Positions 25,471 to 37,332 of a stretch of DNA of 64,000 bases are shown here, one piece after another. A model generated the notes under the pieces. That model saw nothing but the letters and a program-made list of their open reading frames with translations, made no database searches and had not been told where the DNA came from. Position 1 is the stretch's first letter, and the number at the start of each line of letters is the position of its first letter. The translations under genes were made by a program, and so were the position numbers. The stretch is from positions 8,866,001 through 8,930,000 of the forward strand of contig CAVNZM010000006.1 in the NCBI GenBank assembly GCA_963693365.1, written 5' to 3'. Source of the DNA: Amoebidium appalachense. Its lineage: Eukaryota; Ichthyosporea.

Positions 25471-26363
25471 AATCGACCGCGGCAGGACTCGAACCTGCAA
25501 TCTCCTGATCCGTAGTCAGGTGCCTTATCCAATTTGGCCACGCGGCCGTCGACGATATTAGCTAGCCATTCCCGCCCCTCGCCCAATTCTCTTAGAACAA
25601 GGCCTCCTACTTCTTGACAGATCCAGAGTCCAAATTCGTCTCATTCTTGTGTCCCGCGCAGTGAAACACAAGGGGCATAAAAAAAACTATTTTAAAAAAG
25701 AAATTGATTTGCATATATTTCCATTGAACAGATCCAGCAATCTCCTGATCCGTAGTCAGGTGCCTTATCCAATTTGGCCACGCGGCCGTCCATGAGGTCC
25801 TCTGGCCATTCCCACCCCTCGACGCCATTCCCACCCCTCGACCATATGGGGCTATAATGTTGTGTCATTCTTTGCTACTGAACCCTCCTGCACCTGGCGA
25901 GTGAAAATGGTACTGTGCTCGATTAAAACAGTCATTGGAGTATCAGTTGCATATAATGTGTTAAAAACCACAGCCGACAACTCCAGATCTGCTGTTGACG
26001 ATTACATTATCTCTGCATACGTGGTGGGGGAACGGTATTGAACTAAAACTTACGTACCCGACGAGAACGCAGAAATCTTCACGGGCAGGTGTCCATGAGG
26101 AAAAAAAAAAAAAAAAAAGGAAAAAAAAAGGGATCTCCGACCGCGGCAGGACTCGAACCTGCAATCTCCTGATCCGTAGTCAGGTGCCTTATCCAATTTG
26201 GCCACGCGGCCTCGGTGTCCAAATGTGCTGCTTCTGGCTCTCGAGAAAAAAATAAACGAAACGCCTGTGCTGCCGAATCCCTGTAACTAACTTAAGATGT
26301 ACACCACGATTCTAACGCCGGGTAGCAAACAGAAAGGATCAAATACATCAAAAAAAGAGATGG

Positions 26364-26422
<59 letters not shown>

Positions 26423-26899
26423 CCAACGACCGCGGCAGGACTCGAACCTGCAATCTCCTGATCCGTAGTCAGGTGCCTTATCCAATTTGGCCACGCGGCC
26501 TCGATGGTCCGGCGGGCTGCTGTGAGACACTCGTTTTTGCCATAATCACCGTTTGTGCTGAGGCTTAACTCTATGATAGCGATGAGCTCTAGCGATGTAC
26601 ACCACTAAAAGCCAACGCCGGGTGAAAGTCAAAAACGGGAGAAATATGCACAAAAACGAATAGACAAACGATCGGACAAAAGTGAACGACGAAACAAAAG
26701 TGAACGACCGCGGCAGGACTCGAACCTGCAATCTCCTGATCCGTAGTCAGGTGCCTTATCCAATTTGGCCACGCGGCCCACATGCTTACAGATAAAGCCG
26801 ATGAGGCTGTTACAAATTTGAACAACGCTGTTGGGCGACATGCTATGATGTGTTTGACTGTGGTGGTGGTGCTGGTGCTGCGTGTGAATGCTTGTGTGC

Positions 26900-26930
<31 letters not shown>

Positions 26931-26944
26931 CTTTTTTTTTTTTT

Positions 26945-26988
<44 letters not shown>

Positions 26989-27051
26989 GAGAGAGAGAGA
27001 GAGAGAGTGGGAAACGGCAGTGTTTGTGTTTTTCTTTCTTGCTTCTTTTCA

Positions 27052-27093
<42 letters not shown>

Positions 27094-28865
27094 CCTTCTT
27101 CCCCGCCCATCCCCCCCCCTCCCCTCCTTTGCCCCTTCTTTCCCTTCCTTTCTTTTCACCTTCTTCCTTTCAGTTTTCTTTTTCTTTTCCTTTCCTTTTT
27201 CTTCTTTATAAGGGATGGAGGGAGGGTCGTTTGTTCAAAGTGTATGTTTCACTGCGCATATCACCGAGGGACAAGGGGCCCCAGGGAATATAATAATAGC
27301 AATGCAAGCACATACCATGCCAACCGGATCATAGATGACTGAGCCCAGGTCGTGTGGCTGCTCCAAAGGGTCTTGGATTGCTATGCGCCATTTCCGTGCC
27401 ATGGTGGACGCCTTGTAGTCTCGTTTGTCCTGTGGATTAATAAAGACATAAGTTCGGGTGGAGGGTGGGGGGCAAACCATCGTAGGTGATCGATGTATAC
27501 ACACATCTTCAGACCGCTACACCCAAGTTTAATCCAATGACACAACCACTTCTAGTGATGGCTCCCTTATGGAGCGGTAGTCCTGTCCTCACCAACAAAC
27601 TCGGATCCCCCCCCCCCGTCCTGGGGGGAAAGGGGGGAGAGGAGGGAAGAGAGAGAAAGAGAGAAAGAGAGAGGGAGACAGAGAGGGGGGGGGGGGGGGG
27701 GAGGGGGGGGGGGGGGGGGGGGGGGGTTTGAGAGGAATTAGAATAGGATAGAGGGCATCATGATGTATAAGAGCGAGGATATGCTGATACGGTTTGGGAA
27801 CGGCACTGACCAAATTGGAGTCTCTGCCGATGGCCACGACCCTCCCCTTGAAGTCGAAATCATATGCAAAGAAGTTGAAGAATCCGAACTGATAAGAGGG
27901 CGGGTGTTAGGTCACTGGCTGATTTTAGGCTCTTTTCGACGGGAGAAAAGGGATATGGGGTTCAGCATTTATAGGTATGTGAGTGAGTGAATGGTTATGT
28001 GTGTATTTGTTCACAACCCGTGAGGGCACATAGTGTAACAAGCAGATGGGAGGTCTCCAATGAGGTGGGGTTGGCCAGAAGGATGTGTGCGTGTACTATG
28101 CACGTGCACGTGTGCAGAGAGGGTCTAAAAAAACAAGGGTTCTAAGTGAGGAAAAGGCTGTGTTGTGTCTGTCTTAGCCTCTCCCTCTCCGTCTCCCTCT
28201 TTCCCACCCCCCTCCCTTTCCGTGTGCCAGAGTGTGTATGTGTTTGTGTGGTGTCCGCCTGTGTGGGTGTGAGTAGTTTGTGAGTAGTTTGGGTTGGGTG
28301 TGTGTATGCAGGGGGGGGGGGGGGGGGGGGAGGGGGGAGGAGGGGTGGGGACAGGGGTGGGGGCGGGGAGGGGGAAAAGGGGGGGGGGGGGGGGGGGGGG
28401 GGGGGTGTGATGTTCGCGTAAGAGGGTTGGAAAGGTGGAGGAGACAACAAAGAGCAACAACAAAGTGTCACAAAGGTGGGAAATCCAAAATCAAACAATT
28501 CATGCGTGCAGGCAGAAGACACTTGAACAGAGCCCATCATCAGGGGGGTTCCTATGCCTCCACAAAAGCATGGGTTTCGACTCTTCAACCTCTTGCGCGT
28601 GGTTTCCAACCCATACTTTGTTTCAACAGCAATAGGCGAGTCCACCCGTCTTTGGGGGGGGGGGGGGGGGGATTGGAGGTTCATGGTCTAACACACAGTT
28701 CGAAGTTCTGTCAGAGGATACACAAAAAAGGCACTTTGCAGAAAAAGAACAAGATTGAACCATGAAACAATACGCGCGCAGGTAGTGGCCATCCTGGTGA
28801 TGGTGGTGGTGGTGGTGGTGGTGGTGGTAGTGTGTGTGTCCTCTCTCTCTCTCTCTCTTTTTTTT

Positions 28866-28934
<69 letters not shown>

Positions 28935-30171
28935 TGTGTGTGTGTGTGTGTGTGTGTGGATGGGGGCCGGTGGCCCTGGGGGGGGGGGGGGGGGGGGGGG
29001 AGGGGGGGGGGGAAAGGAAGGTAGATGTGTGTTCGTTGCAGAGTAAAAACACAGATTTAAGGAGTAAACGTGCGTACGTGTGTACGTGCATGTGTGTGTG
29101 TGTGTGTGTGTGTGGGAGTGTGTGTTGGAGGGGAGGGGTAAAATATACCAGGAGGGCGGCAACTGATTTGCGGTTTGGCTTTGAAAATGACATCTGCTTT
29201 TTGGCTGCTTCCACATCCACACAGAAAGTAACTCCGGGGGCCTGCTGGGAGCCCGGGGTTCGGCTGCATGGGTCGAAGACAGCCAGTAAGTATAGGCAAG
29301 AAAAGATATAACAAACTACACGTCTCCCCTGCAATTCCTGACATGATAGCCTAGCCACCAGTACACACATACTCGTACACAAAAACATCCAATTACGATT
29401 AGACACACGTATGAACAAACACATCAAGCACATGCGCGCACGCACGCACGCACGCACGCACGCACACACACACGTGCAATTGCACAAACAAGTGCATTTG
29501 CGCATACTTTGTCATTCAGGTGGTAAAAAAAAGGTAGCGGGCCGTGTGTGTGTGTGATATGAATCTCCCAACACCGTCGACACACATCAATCAAATACCC
29601 ACCCAACCACACAGACACCCACCATAGGCCGGGGTTCTGCAGATTGCACAGAACCGGCGGGCTGCACTGTTGTAGATAGAAAATCTGGGGGGATGAAGAA
29701 GAAACATGTTACAGAGTATGAAGTGCTAAAAAAAAAAACAAGTACAACGGGTGTGTACCATGATATACAAAGATAGAAGAAACATTGAGGCGGGGCAAAA
29801 AGCTACCAAAGGAAGAGGAGAAAAGGGATTATGACCGGACAAGAAGAACCGAGGGAAGGGGAGATGAAAGTTTTCGCTGAAATCAACGCACTACTGACTA
29901 AAGACCCCTCCTACCCCCACTTAAATATGATATCAGTAGCAAAGTCACTGAAACAGTCCCCCTTGGACTTTGCCAACCTTCCCCTGACATTCCCCCACCC
30001 CTGTTTAGAGGCTATTGCAATAAACATGTGGGAAGGAAAGATGAGCAGGTATGAACGAGACAGCCATGCCCCCCCTATCATGTCCTCACTGCCCTCGCTG
30101 ACAGACAAGCATCACACTCTTCTTTCACAACCACTACCTCCTAGATCACTCATAGATCCCAGCCCCCCCCC

Positions 30172-30202
<31 letters not shown>

Positions 30203-30546
30203 ACACACACACACAAAGCCCCCCTTTCCTTTTATTCTTTCTTTCCCCCCCTTCCCCTCCGGCAAAGGTTTGCACGTACCAGCATGTTGACGAGGGCATA
30301 AGAGCTCAGGGTGCAGTTTGATGGGTCCCCAATGCCTCGTTTCTTTGCCCAGTGCTTAATGACAAATGCCAGCTGCAGCCACCATGAATGATGTTAGTGG
30401 TGGGTGCATGCAGGCTATGGGGTGTGGCAGGTGTCTAACAAAGTTGCAGAGCCGGTGATAAGGATTTTACTTTTCTTTTTAGATGAAAAGGGAGTGTGAG
30501 AATTTAATTGTTTGAATGTTTGTGCCTATTACACACTTCCCATTAT

Positions 30547-30580
<34 letters not shown>

Positions 30581-31834
30581 TTAAAAAAATAAAAAATAAA
30601 TAAATAAATAATCAAAATGGAGGGGGCTGGAGGATTGGGGCGGGGCTGGGGGGGGGAGGGGAGGGGGAGGGGGGTCAAATGCGTCATAGAGCACGAGCAT
30701 TTATAATGAGCAACATCACGCAGAGTGCAAACCACAAAAAGAATATGCATAACAAGCGGGGCCCATCCTCCGGGAATGGGGGGGGGGGGGGGGGAGGGGG
30801 AGGGGGGGGGGTTGGCATTCAGAAAGTTGGCCAAAAAGCAGGTCATAGAACAAGATAGAACTTACCTGGACAAAGCGTTCGTCAAGCAGAGAGTATGTCT
30901 TGAGCAGGCGTGTGTTGTGGATGGCCAGGGTGTTGTTGACGCAGATGTCGCACTCGATGTTGCTGGATGCATGCCGCACCTTGGCTATGGGCACACGCGC
31001 AGTCGGGATGGTTTCCACCTGTGCCCAAACTCTACGTGTGAGTGACCGTGCGATCTTAGATTGTGTGCAGAGGGCGCAGGGGAGACTCGCTAGGCAGTGA
31101 ATAAACCTGAGAATCAAATCACGGATAAAGGCATAGCTCTCCCATCCCCCAAGCAAAAGTCTGTGGGCAAGACATATCGATTAAACGTATTGTCATCACG
31201 CTTCATCATTCTCCGCGGAAGAGCTTAAGGGTAAGAACTTTTTTGTGTGTGTGTGCGTGCGTGTGCGTGTGCGTGTGCGAGCCCGTGTGTTGGTGTGTAC
31301 ATGTATTCCCCGGTGCAGACACATGCAGCTGCGCGTATGTCTGTGTGCGTGGTGAAGAGGCCGGAGGAGATAGAATTTACGTCACATAACACATTCGGGC
31401 CATTTCTTTTTTCGGAACAGAGGGGTGGTGGGTGGGGGGGGGGGGGGGGGAAAGGGGGGGGGGGGGGAGGTGGGCCGGGCGGAAAGGGGAGAGCAGTTTA
31501 TGCATGTTCTAGAGTGTGCAACTAGGGAGGCAAAACCGTATAAGGCCTCAAATACAGCAACACAAAAGATGAAAACAAAACGCTCCGGCAAGATGCTTGA
31601 ACAGAGCCCATTATCAGATAATCAGGGGCAGTTCCTATGCCTCTACAAAAGGACGGGTTTCGACTCCTGAGTCCGTCACCCATGGAGAGGGGGAAGGGAA
31701 GGGGGGGGAGGGAGGGGGGGGGCGAGAGTGAGAGTGGGGGGGAGGGGGGGGGGGGGGGGAAGGAGGGAGGGAGGGAGGGAGGGAGGGAGGGAGGGAGGGG
31801 TTGAGGGATAGGGGGGTGGGGTGAGGGGGGGGGG

Positions 31835-31877
<43 letters not shown>

Positions 31878-32329
31878 AGGGGGGGGGGGGGGGGGGGGGG
31901 AGGGAGGGAGGGGGAGAGAGAGAGTGTGTGCGCCATGTTACCTTTGAGAACTTGTCCTTGTACGTGTGGCTGGTAAACAGCTCCTCCAGTGCAAGCACAA
32001 TCTGCGCCTCAATCCTCTGCTTCTCCTTCTGCACATCTCTCTCACTGCCCTCTCCACCCTCCTTCTCACCTCCATCCTCCCCCTCCCCCTCCCCTTCACC
32101 CGCCCCACCATCCTTTATAGGCTCATCTTGATTTGTCTCCTCCTCCACCTCCACCCCGTCCTGCCCGTTTTCGGTTGCATCTGTGTCTGGAACGACCCCG
32201 TCTTTCTGTTTCTGACTGCGTGATTTTCTGGGTTTCTCTTCCTTTTTGGGCACTTCCACCTCCAAACACAAGTCCATGTCTGCACTTGCAAAGCCCAGCC
32301 CACTGTGGTGGTGTAAAGGAGAGGTAGGT

Positions 32330-32373
<44 letters not shown>

Positions 32374-32769
32374 GTGTGTGTGTGCGTGCGTGCGCACATG
32401 TGTGTGTTCATCTGTGTCTGTGTGTGTGTGTGTGTGTGTTTGCCTGTCTCTAATTTTGTATACGTGTGTGTGTGTGTGTGTAGGAGAAAGGGGGGGGGGA
32501 GGGGGGAGGGGGTGTTAGAGTATGGTACACGGAAAGGTCAGTGGATCATGGGCTAAGGGGGGAGAAGGTGGTTCAGGAGCATGGTCTGGAGAAGAGAGCC
32601 CATTGCATCTGCTTTGTTCCTCGTTGCCCTTGAAACAGATCCAAGGAGGGATAGAATGGGAAGACAGATACCAGGTTCGAAGGAGCTTGGCTTTGGAAGC
32701 ATGCGGGAGCGAGTGTGTGCTTGTCTTCCCCCCCTCCCCCCCCTTTTTCCCCCTTCCCCCCCCCTCTCT

Positions 32770-32801
<32 letters not shown>

Positions 32802-32849
32802 AGCATGTGCGCGCACGTGTGCGTGTGTAGCGTGCGTGCTTGCTTTGTG

Positions 32850-32916
<67 letters not shown>

Positions 32917-33261
32917 GGGGGGGGGGGGGGGAGGGGGGGGGGGGCACGGCATACCTCCCGGAAGAACCGAATATGTGTAGGATACACTTTGGCCACTTTG
33001 TGCGCAGTATGGCCTCGATCTCTGCCCTGACAGCCTGCTTGGTCTCCTCCTGCTCCCTGCTGGGCAGGTTGCTGGCCACAAACGACCGCACCTGAACACA
33101 TGCACGTGTGAGAACTTTGCAGCAGTCGTGCCGTATTGTATGGCTGCATGATCACCACGAAGAATGACACCTGCCACCATTTGCTATCCATGCATTCCCT
33201 TTGCCCCCCCTCCCCCCCCCCCCCCCCCCCCCCCCCCGTATTCCCTGCCACTGCCACCCCC

Positions 33262-33297
<36 letters not shown>

Positions 33298-34852
33298 ACC
33301 ACCGCCGCCACCACCACAAACCCACCCACCCACCCACACATCACCCAATCATTATACCCCCCCCCCCCCCCCCCCGGCACCTCCCATTCCTCTCCCCCCC
33401 CCCCCACACACAAACACATACACATTTTCACCAGGCCCCCACACCCACTTTCACCATTCCTCACCACCTTCAACCATCACACAATCCATGCAACCAAAAG
33501 CCCCACCGACCACGCCCTATCCTGTATATATGCACCTCTTCACTTCATTCAAGTACCCACCTCCTCATTTACACTCTCTTCCACATCTGGTGCCAAAGAT
33601 TTCTTTGCATTATTCTTTCTTCTGCGGTGATCATTCTGGTGGGCATTGCGGAAAATCTCGATCGTTGATCGTGCAGCAGACACCGTCTCCCGAAGCTTCT
33701 TCACCTGTTAAGTCCCACACAACAGTCAGACACATTGGAACACTCACCAACCCCCCTCTCTCTCCTCCAAAAAAAAAAAAAAAGAAAAGAAAAGAAAAAA
33801 AGAAAAAAAGAAAAAAAGAAGAAAAAATAAAGGGGGAAAAAACACAAGACACAGACACAGACACCACCCAAACAACCCATCACCCTTTCTATCTCAACTT
33901 ACTACCTTCGGCGCCAACACGAACCCGCCTGCCCAAGTCATCCATGCACCCCACGTAAATGTCACATTATACGAACTTTCGTGTTCTATGTTCCTCCAAC
34001 CCTCTTTCTCTTGGCTTCCAGACAACCCCTCCCCCTTCTCCCCCCCCCCCATTTGTCACCCACCCTTTTCACTACCACTCTTTGCCCACCCCCTACTCTC
34101 CATCCCATCCAACCAAACCGGATACACACCAGTCATAGACCAACACTGTGCACGCAGCATCACTGGAAGAACACCCCGCAGGTCGAGAAGGACCTACCCA
34201 CACCATCTACGCCGTCACATAGGAGAACTTCCGGCCCCCCTGCATTCGTGCCCTAGCGTCCACACTCCTGAATTCCGCTAGACTACCTACATTGTCGATT
34301 AAATAGGCAGACTGCACGAAAAGAAAAAGGTATGGGAGGAAGGTGAAGGTGTGTGTGTGTGTGTGCTTGTGTGTGTGTGTGTGTGTGTATGATGCAACTC
34401 ACCTCACGGTGGACCTGGTTCTCGTCCACAGGTGTGTCCTGGGCTGCAGCCCTCTTCTTGATCACCTCGGAGGTGTTCCCATACACACGGCTGATCGTGT
34501 CAAGGCAACTCTACAAAACACAACCAAAAGGTTAAAAATGAGTTGGCATCAACCAGGAGAAAAAACTAAAGAAACCCTTGTCTGAATTGCATGGATGATA
34601 AAGCAATGAAGGGCAGTTGGACGTAACTGCACCTCTAAACCTCACACCGGGTGGCAATAGGTCCCCAGTTGGTTTATTCTCCCCATGCATGCCGTTAACT
34701 AACTAACCGGGTGGTCACTCCCATGTTTTCCTACTAATGTTAAGTGTCTACTCCTAGAGAGAAAAAAAGTCTGTGGGATGTTATCAACCCTCCTCTAGGA
34801 TGTTATCATAACCCCCTCCCCCCCCCCCCCCCCCCAGCCCCGTCTCCCGCCA

Positions 34853-34935
<83 letters not shown>

Positions 34936-35872
34936 GAAAAGAAAACAAAAAGTGAACCAACCCTCTGCCCTTTCCTTGCAACACAAAAAAACACACTAAC
35001 ATGCGCATACCCACACTCGCACACGCACTCATACAAACCCACACATCTCTGGGCAGAACGCCTGTTTCTCCCCGTAACCCTTTCTACAGTCACACCCCGT
35101 ATGCCAGCCCCCCCTCTCCCCACCCACCACCACCCCCACCCCCCCCCCCCCTCCCCCCCCCTCCCCCCTCCTCTTCCAACCTTACAACAAGTCTCATGCC
35201 TTATTTTCCTCTCAACACAGCAGACACAGACACATAAGCCTCCTTAAAGGTTACCGTTTTATCTTCACCCCCCCCCCCCCCCACAAAAAAAAAAAAAAAA
35301 AAAGAAGAAAAAAAAAACTCGTGGACGTGAATCATCAACAAGAAAAACATCCTGCTGCCGTCAACACAACTACAGCTCACCTGATAATGAGGTATGTACT
35401 CGGCCAGGATCATATGCTGGTCACCTGCCTGGAACACGCCCCCCCTTACTTCCAGAAACCCTCCCGCCTGTAACTTATCCAGAATCTGGCACATGGAAAG
35501 GATGGCCTCTACAAACAAATGGGCTATTCTCTCTGACGCGGGAGGCAGATTTCTCTGTGGCAACAAGCAGTTCAACACTGCGATGTTATCTCTCAGGCTC
35601 TCGCTATACGTGCTTTCATTCAACCCTCCACTCCCTACGTCCTTCAACACCTGCACTATTCCTGAGAGCTTCTCGTAAAACGCGGTTTCCACCTTCTCCC
35701 TGCGCTCTTCCATAGTCAGCTCCACTTCCTCAACTAGTGCTTGATCGACATGGTCGGTTTGGTCTGCTTCAATGTGTGCTTCAATTACAGAAGACTCCAA
35801 TGCAAGACTCGTTTCGATTTTGCTAGCCGGTGAGGTTCCTCCTCCGCCTGATTCGACGGGTTCAGGATTCAT
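21634..35872 (-). CDS. CID1/TUT-type terminal uridylyltransferase with CCHC zinc knuckles
   Basis: Adds uridines (or A) to RNA 3' ends; TUT4/TUT7-like. Exons in transcript order: 35872-35381, 34510-34403, 33704-33561, 33091-32955, 32302-31942, 31018-30866, 30372-30280, 29684-29623, 29263-29149, 27888-27811, 27429-27316, 24591-24499, 24226-24104, 23758-23652, 23222-23183, 22824-22786, 22444-22401, 22027-21634. All phases join, giving 898 residues. [18 protein letters not shown] (about 290-307, split across two exons) holds the GS motif and two catalytic Asp; the third Asp is in IECDICVNN. The PAP-associated part has NRKSVAALL, then [11 protein letters not shown] and [16 protein letters not shown]. 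Four CCHC knuckles follow ([42 protein letters not shown], and [14 protein letters not shown] across a splice junction), then a Tyr/Pro/Gln-rich tail. An acidic Glu/Gly-rich insert lies between the second and third catalytic Asp. The first 250 residues match nothing I know. Confidence 0.9.
22159..22222 (-). repeat. Dispersed poly(C)-ended repeat, partial copy
   Basis: On the minus strand: ctgcatcgtgtta, gtgtacttcgtactttttga, cgcattcaaacc, then poly-C, matching the 3' half of the copies at 5137 and 44008. It lies in a uridylyltransferase intron, sense direction. Confidence 0.65.
24842..24914 (-). tRNA. tRNA-Arg (anticodon ACG), copy 1
   Basis: 73 nt cloverleaf. Acceptor GGCCGCG pairs with CGTGGTC (two G-U), D arm TGGCCAAATGGATAAGGC, anticodon stem-loop TCTGA-CTACGGA-TCAGG, T arm GCAGGTTCGAGTCCTGC. 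The intact B box is GGTTCGAGTCC. It differs from its sisters by one fewer D-loop base and by A for G (plus strand) in the anticodon-stem region. Short A runs downstream on the plus strand give a T5 terminator. Confidence 0.93.
25435..25468 (-). terminator. Expanded oligo-T (34 nt) behind tRNA-Arg copy 2
   Basis: Run of 34 A on the plus strand, i.e. T34 on the tRNA coding strand, 5-6 nt past the tRNA 3' end, where a Pol III terminator of four or more T belongs. Confidence 0.75.
25474..25547 (-). tRNA. tRNA-Arg (anticodon ACG), copy 2
   Basis: 74 nt. Acceptor GGCCGCG/CGCGGTC, anticodon loop CTACGGA, T loop with GGTTCGAGTCC; same body as copies 4, 5 and 6. Three bases past the discriminator G, the transcribed strand enters a 34-nt oligo-T with one C. 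Confidence 0.95.
25731..25787 (-). pseudogene. tRNA-Arg(ACG) pseudogene, 3' part lost
   Basis: The 5' acceptor strand, D arm and anticodon arm are identical to copies 2 and 4-6 down to gcaatctcctg. The T arm and 3' acceptor strand are replaced by unrelated sequence (ttccattgaacagatcca), so no B box or acceptor pairing remains. Confidence 0.88.
26101..26129 (-). terminator. Oligo-T terminator region of tRNA-Arg copy 4
   Basis: Two A runs on the plus strand (18 and 9), read as T9 and T18 past the tRNA 3' end; expected Pol III stop signal. Confidence 0.7.
26138..26211 (-). tRNA. tRNA-Arg (anticodon ACG), copy 4
   Basis: 74 nt, identical in body to copy 2. On the coding strand it is followed after a few bases by T9, then CC, then T18 (plus-strand A runs 26121-26129 and 26101-26118). 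Confidence 0.95.
26366..26420 (-). terminator. Expanded oligo-T (55 nt) behind tRNA-Arg copy 5
   Basis: Unbroken A55 on the plus strand, starting six bases past the discriminator on the coding side. This is over ten times the length needed for Pol III termination. Confidence 0.75.
26427..26500 (-). tRNA. tRNA-Arg (anticodon ACG), copy 5
   Basis: 74 nt, same body as copies 2, 4 and 6. The oligo-T behind it is 55 nt long (plus-strand A run 26366-26420). Confidence 0.95.
26705..26778 (-). tRNA. tRNA-Arg (anticodon ACG), copy 6
   Basis: 74 nt, same body as copies 2, 4 and 5; first of the cluster in transcription order. Only a T4 (plus cacaaaagtg-type sequence) follows, so its terminator is not expanded. 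Confidence 0.95.
28517..28620. repeat. Intronic repeat pair, copy 1
   Basis: Shares cttgaacagagccca, ttcctatgcctc and gggtttcgactc in order with 31588-31680. Both lie in introns of the uridylyltransferase gene. GGGTTTCGACTC resembles a Pol III B box, hinting at a SINE remnant. Confidence 0.6.
28840..28930. repeat. (CT)n microsatellite
   Basis: CT repeat broken by a T12 run at about 28858-28870, then (GT)n to 28958. Confidence 0.95.
30668..30778 (-). repeat. Dispersed poly(C)-ended repeat, near full copy
   Basis: Minus strand: ggatgggccccgcttgttat, gcatattctttttgtggttt, gcactctgcgtgatgttg, gctctatgacgcatttgacc, then C-rich. Same order as the copy at 5137. Sense direction in a uridylyltransferase intron. 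Confidence 0.75.
31588..31680. repeat. Intronic repeat pair, copy 2
   Basis: See 28517-28620; this copy has an extra gataatcaggggc stretch and continues into ctgagtccgtcaccc. Confidence 0.6.
31683..31925. repeat. Homopurine block with (GGGA)n and (GA)n
   Basis: About 240 bp of almost pure purine on the plus strand, including (GGGA)8 near 31765-31800 and (GA)n near 31838-31870, directly beside the donor of the uridylyltransferase catalytic exon 31942-32302. Confidence 0.9.
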
Positions 35873-37293
35873 TTTGCCTGCAGGTGAGGGAACATTCCAG
35901 ATCAGGACGACACACGAAAGAAACAAACTAGAGCAGCAGGTGTATAACCTTAGCAACAGGGGGAAGTGGGGAGAGGGCAAAGGGAGAGAGGGATATGAAG
36001 GGGAGGGAAGAGGGGTTGGAAGCAGCCTGTCAATATACATAGAAAAAAGGGAGAAATGTTGCATGCCTGTGCATCCTCATCCTGTTGCTACGTTTGCCTT
36101 AAGAATGAATGCCTTAGCCTTACAACAGGTTGACTAGTACTTCTCCAACTCCTCACTTCCATCACCTTGTTTCAATTCGAGGGCATGTTTCTATCATTTA
36201 TCCTTCCCTGCTATCCCTCCTCCCGTCCTCCTCTCCCCCTTCTCCTCCCCTCCCTCCCCTCCCTTACATCAGGTTCCAAAATACTCCCATTCTTGAGCAG
36301 CTTCTCTCCCCTCGTTCTGCCGTTCTCCCAATCTTTGTAACTTCTATTCGTCACCGAGCGACTGCCACAACATCGAGAAATGGGTGGGTTACCTTTTTAT
36401 CTCCAGACGTCTTTTACGCATGCACCATGAAGTTGATTGTAGGATTATATGGAACCCGAGAGCTTCAGGGAACTCCGAAGTTGCTCCTTGACAAGTCTGC
36501 CTCTGACACTCAGAAAACAAAACAACTCAGGCGATTTCTTTTGTTGCAACGGGCAGACCAATCAACGACGAGTGATATCTGCAACCTATCAAACTCCGTT
36601 ACCTCTAGAGCACTGCGTTCCAAATTTTCCAATATCCAAAAAAAAAAAAAAAATAGGTTCAATGCGATATCCTGTTGAACTTCCCGGTGGGGGGGGGGGG
36701 GGGGGGGGGGGGGAGGCGGGGCAGGGGGGAGGGGGAATGGGGGAGGGGGGAGGTTGAGGGGTGGGGCCCCGAGAATGGGAGGTGAGGAGGGGAGACGGGG
36801 AGAGAGGGGGGACCGAGAATGGGAAGTGAAGGCACGGGGGCACGGGAGGGGGGGGGGGGGGGGGGGGGGGGGAGGGGGGGGAGGAAGAGGGGGAAGTAGG
36901 CTCGCCATTCAATACTTCCATGACAGACCATTCCTTGGCAGGTATGCCCGGCTATAGCAAATAAACACTTGTGTCTGCACGTGTGACTAGTATATGCTGC
37001 AATTTTAAATGTATGTACCTTTGTGTAAACGTGTTAGTGTGCACGTGTGTGTGGCTTAGAATGTGAAATGTGTGGGCGTGTACGTATGCGGGTCGTTCCC
37101 GCGCTTGCCTGAGCACCCACATGAACGTGTATGGGTGCGTGCGTAGTGTATACATTTGCACGAGTGTGTGTTCATGTCCGTGTACTCAGTGTGATCTGCA
37201 CAAAGCGGTGGTGTGGGGGAAGAGATCTAGACAGAGAGAGGGAAATACCGAGGAGAGAGATCTAGAAGAGGTAGAGACAGAGAAAGAGAGCGG

Positions 37294-37332
<39 letters not shown>

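Noticed and set aside
24842-26778. Regularly spaced identical about 74 bp repeats, at first sight like a CRISPR-type array
   Set aside because: Each repeat folds as tRNA-Arg(ACG) with A and B boxes and a terminator, spacers are of unequal length, and the genome is eukaryotic.
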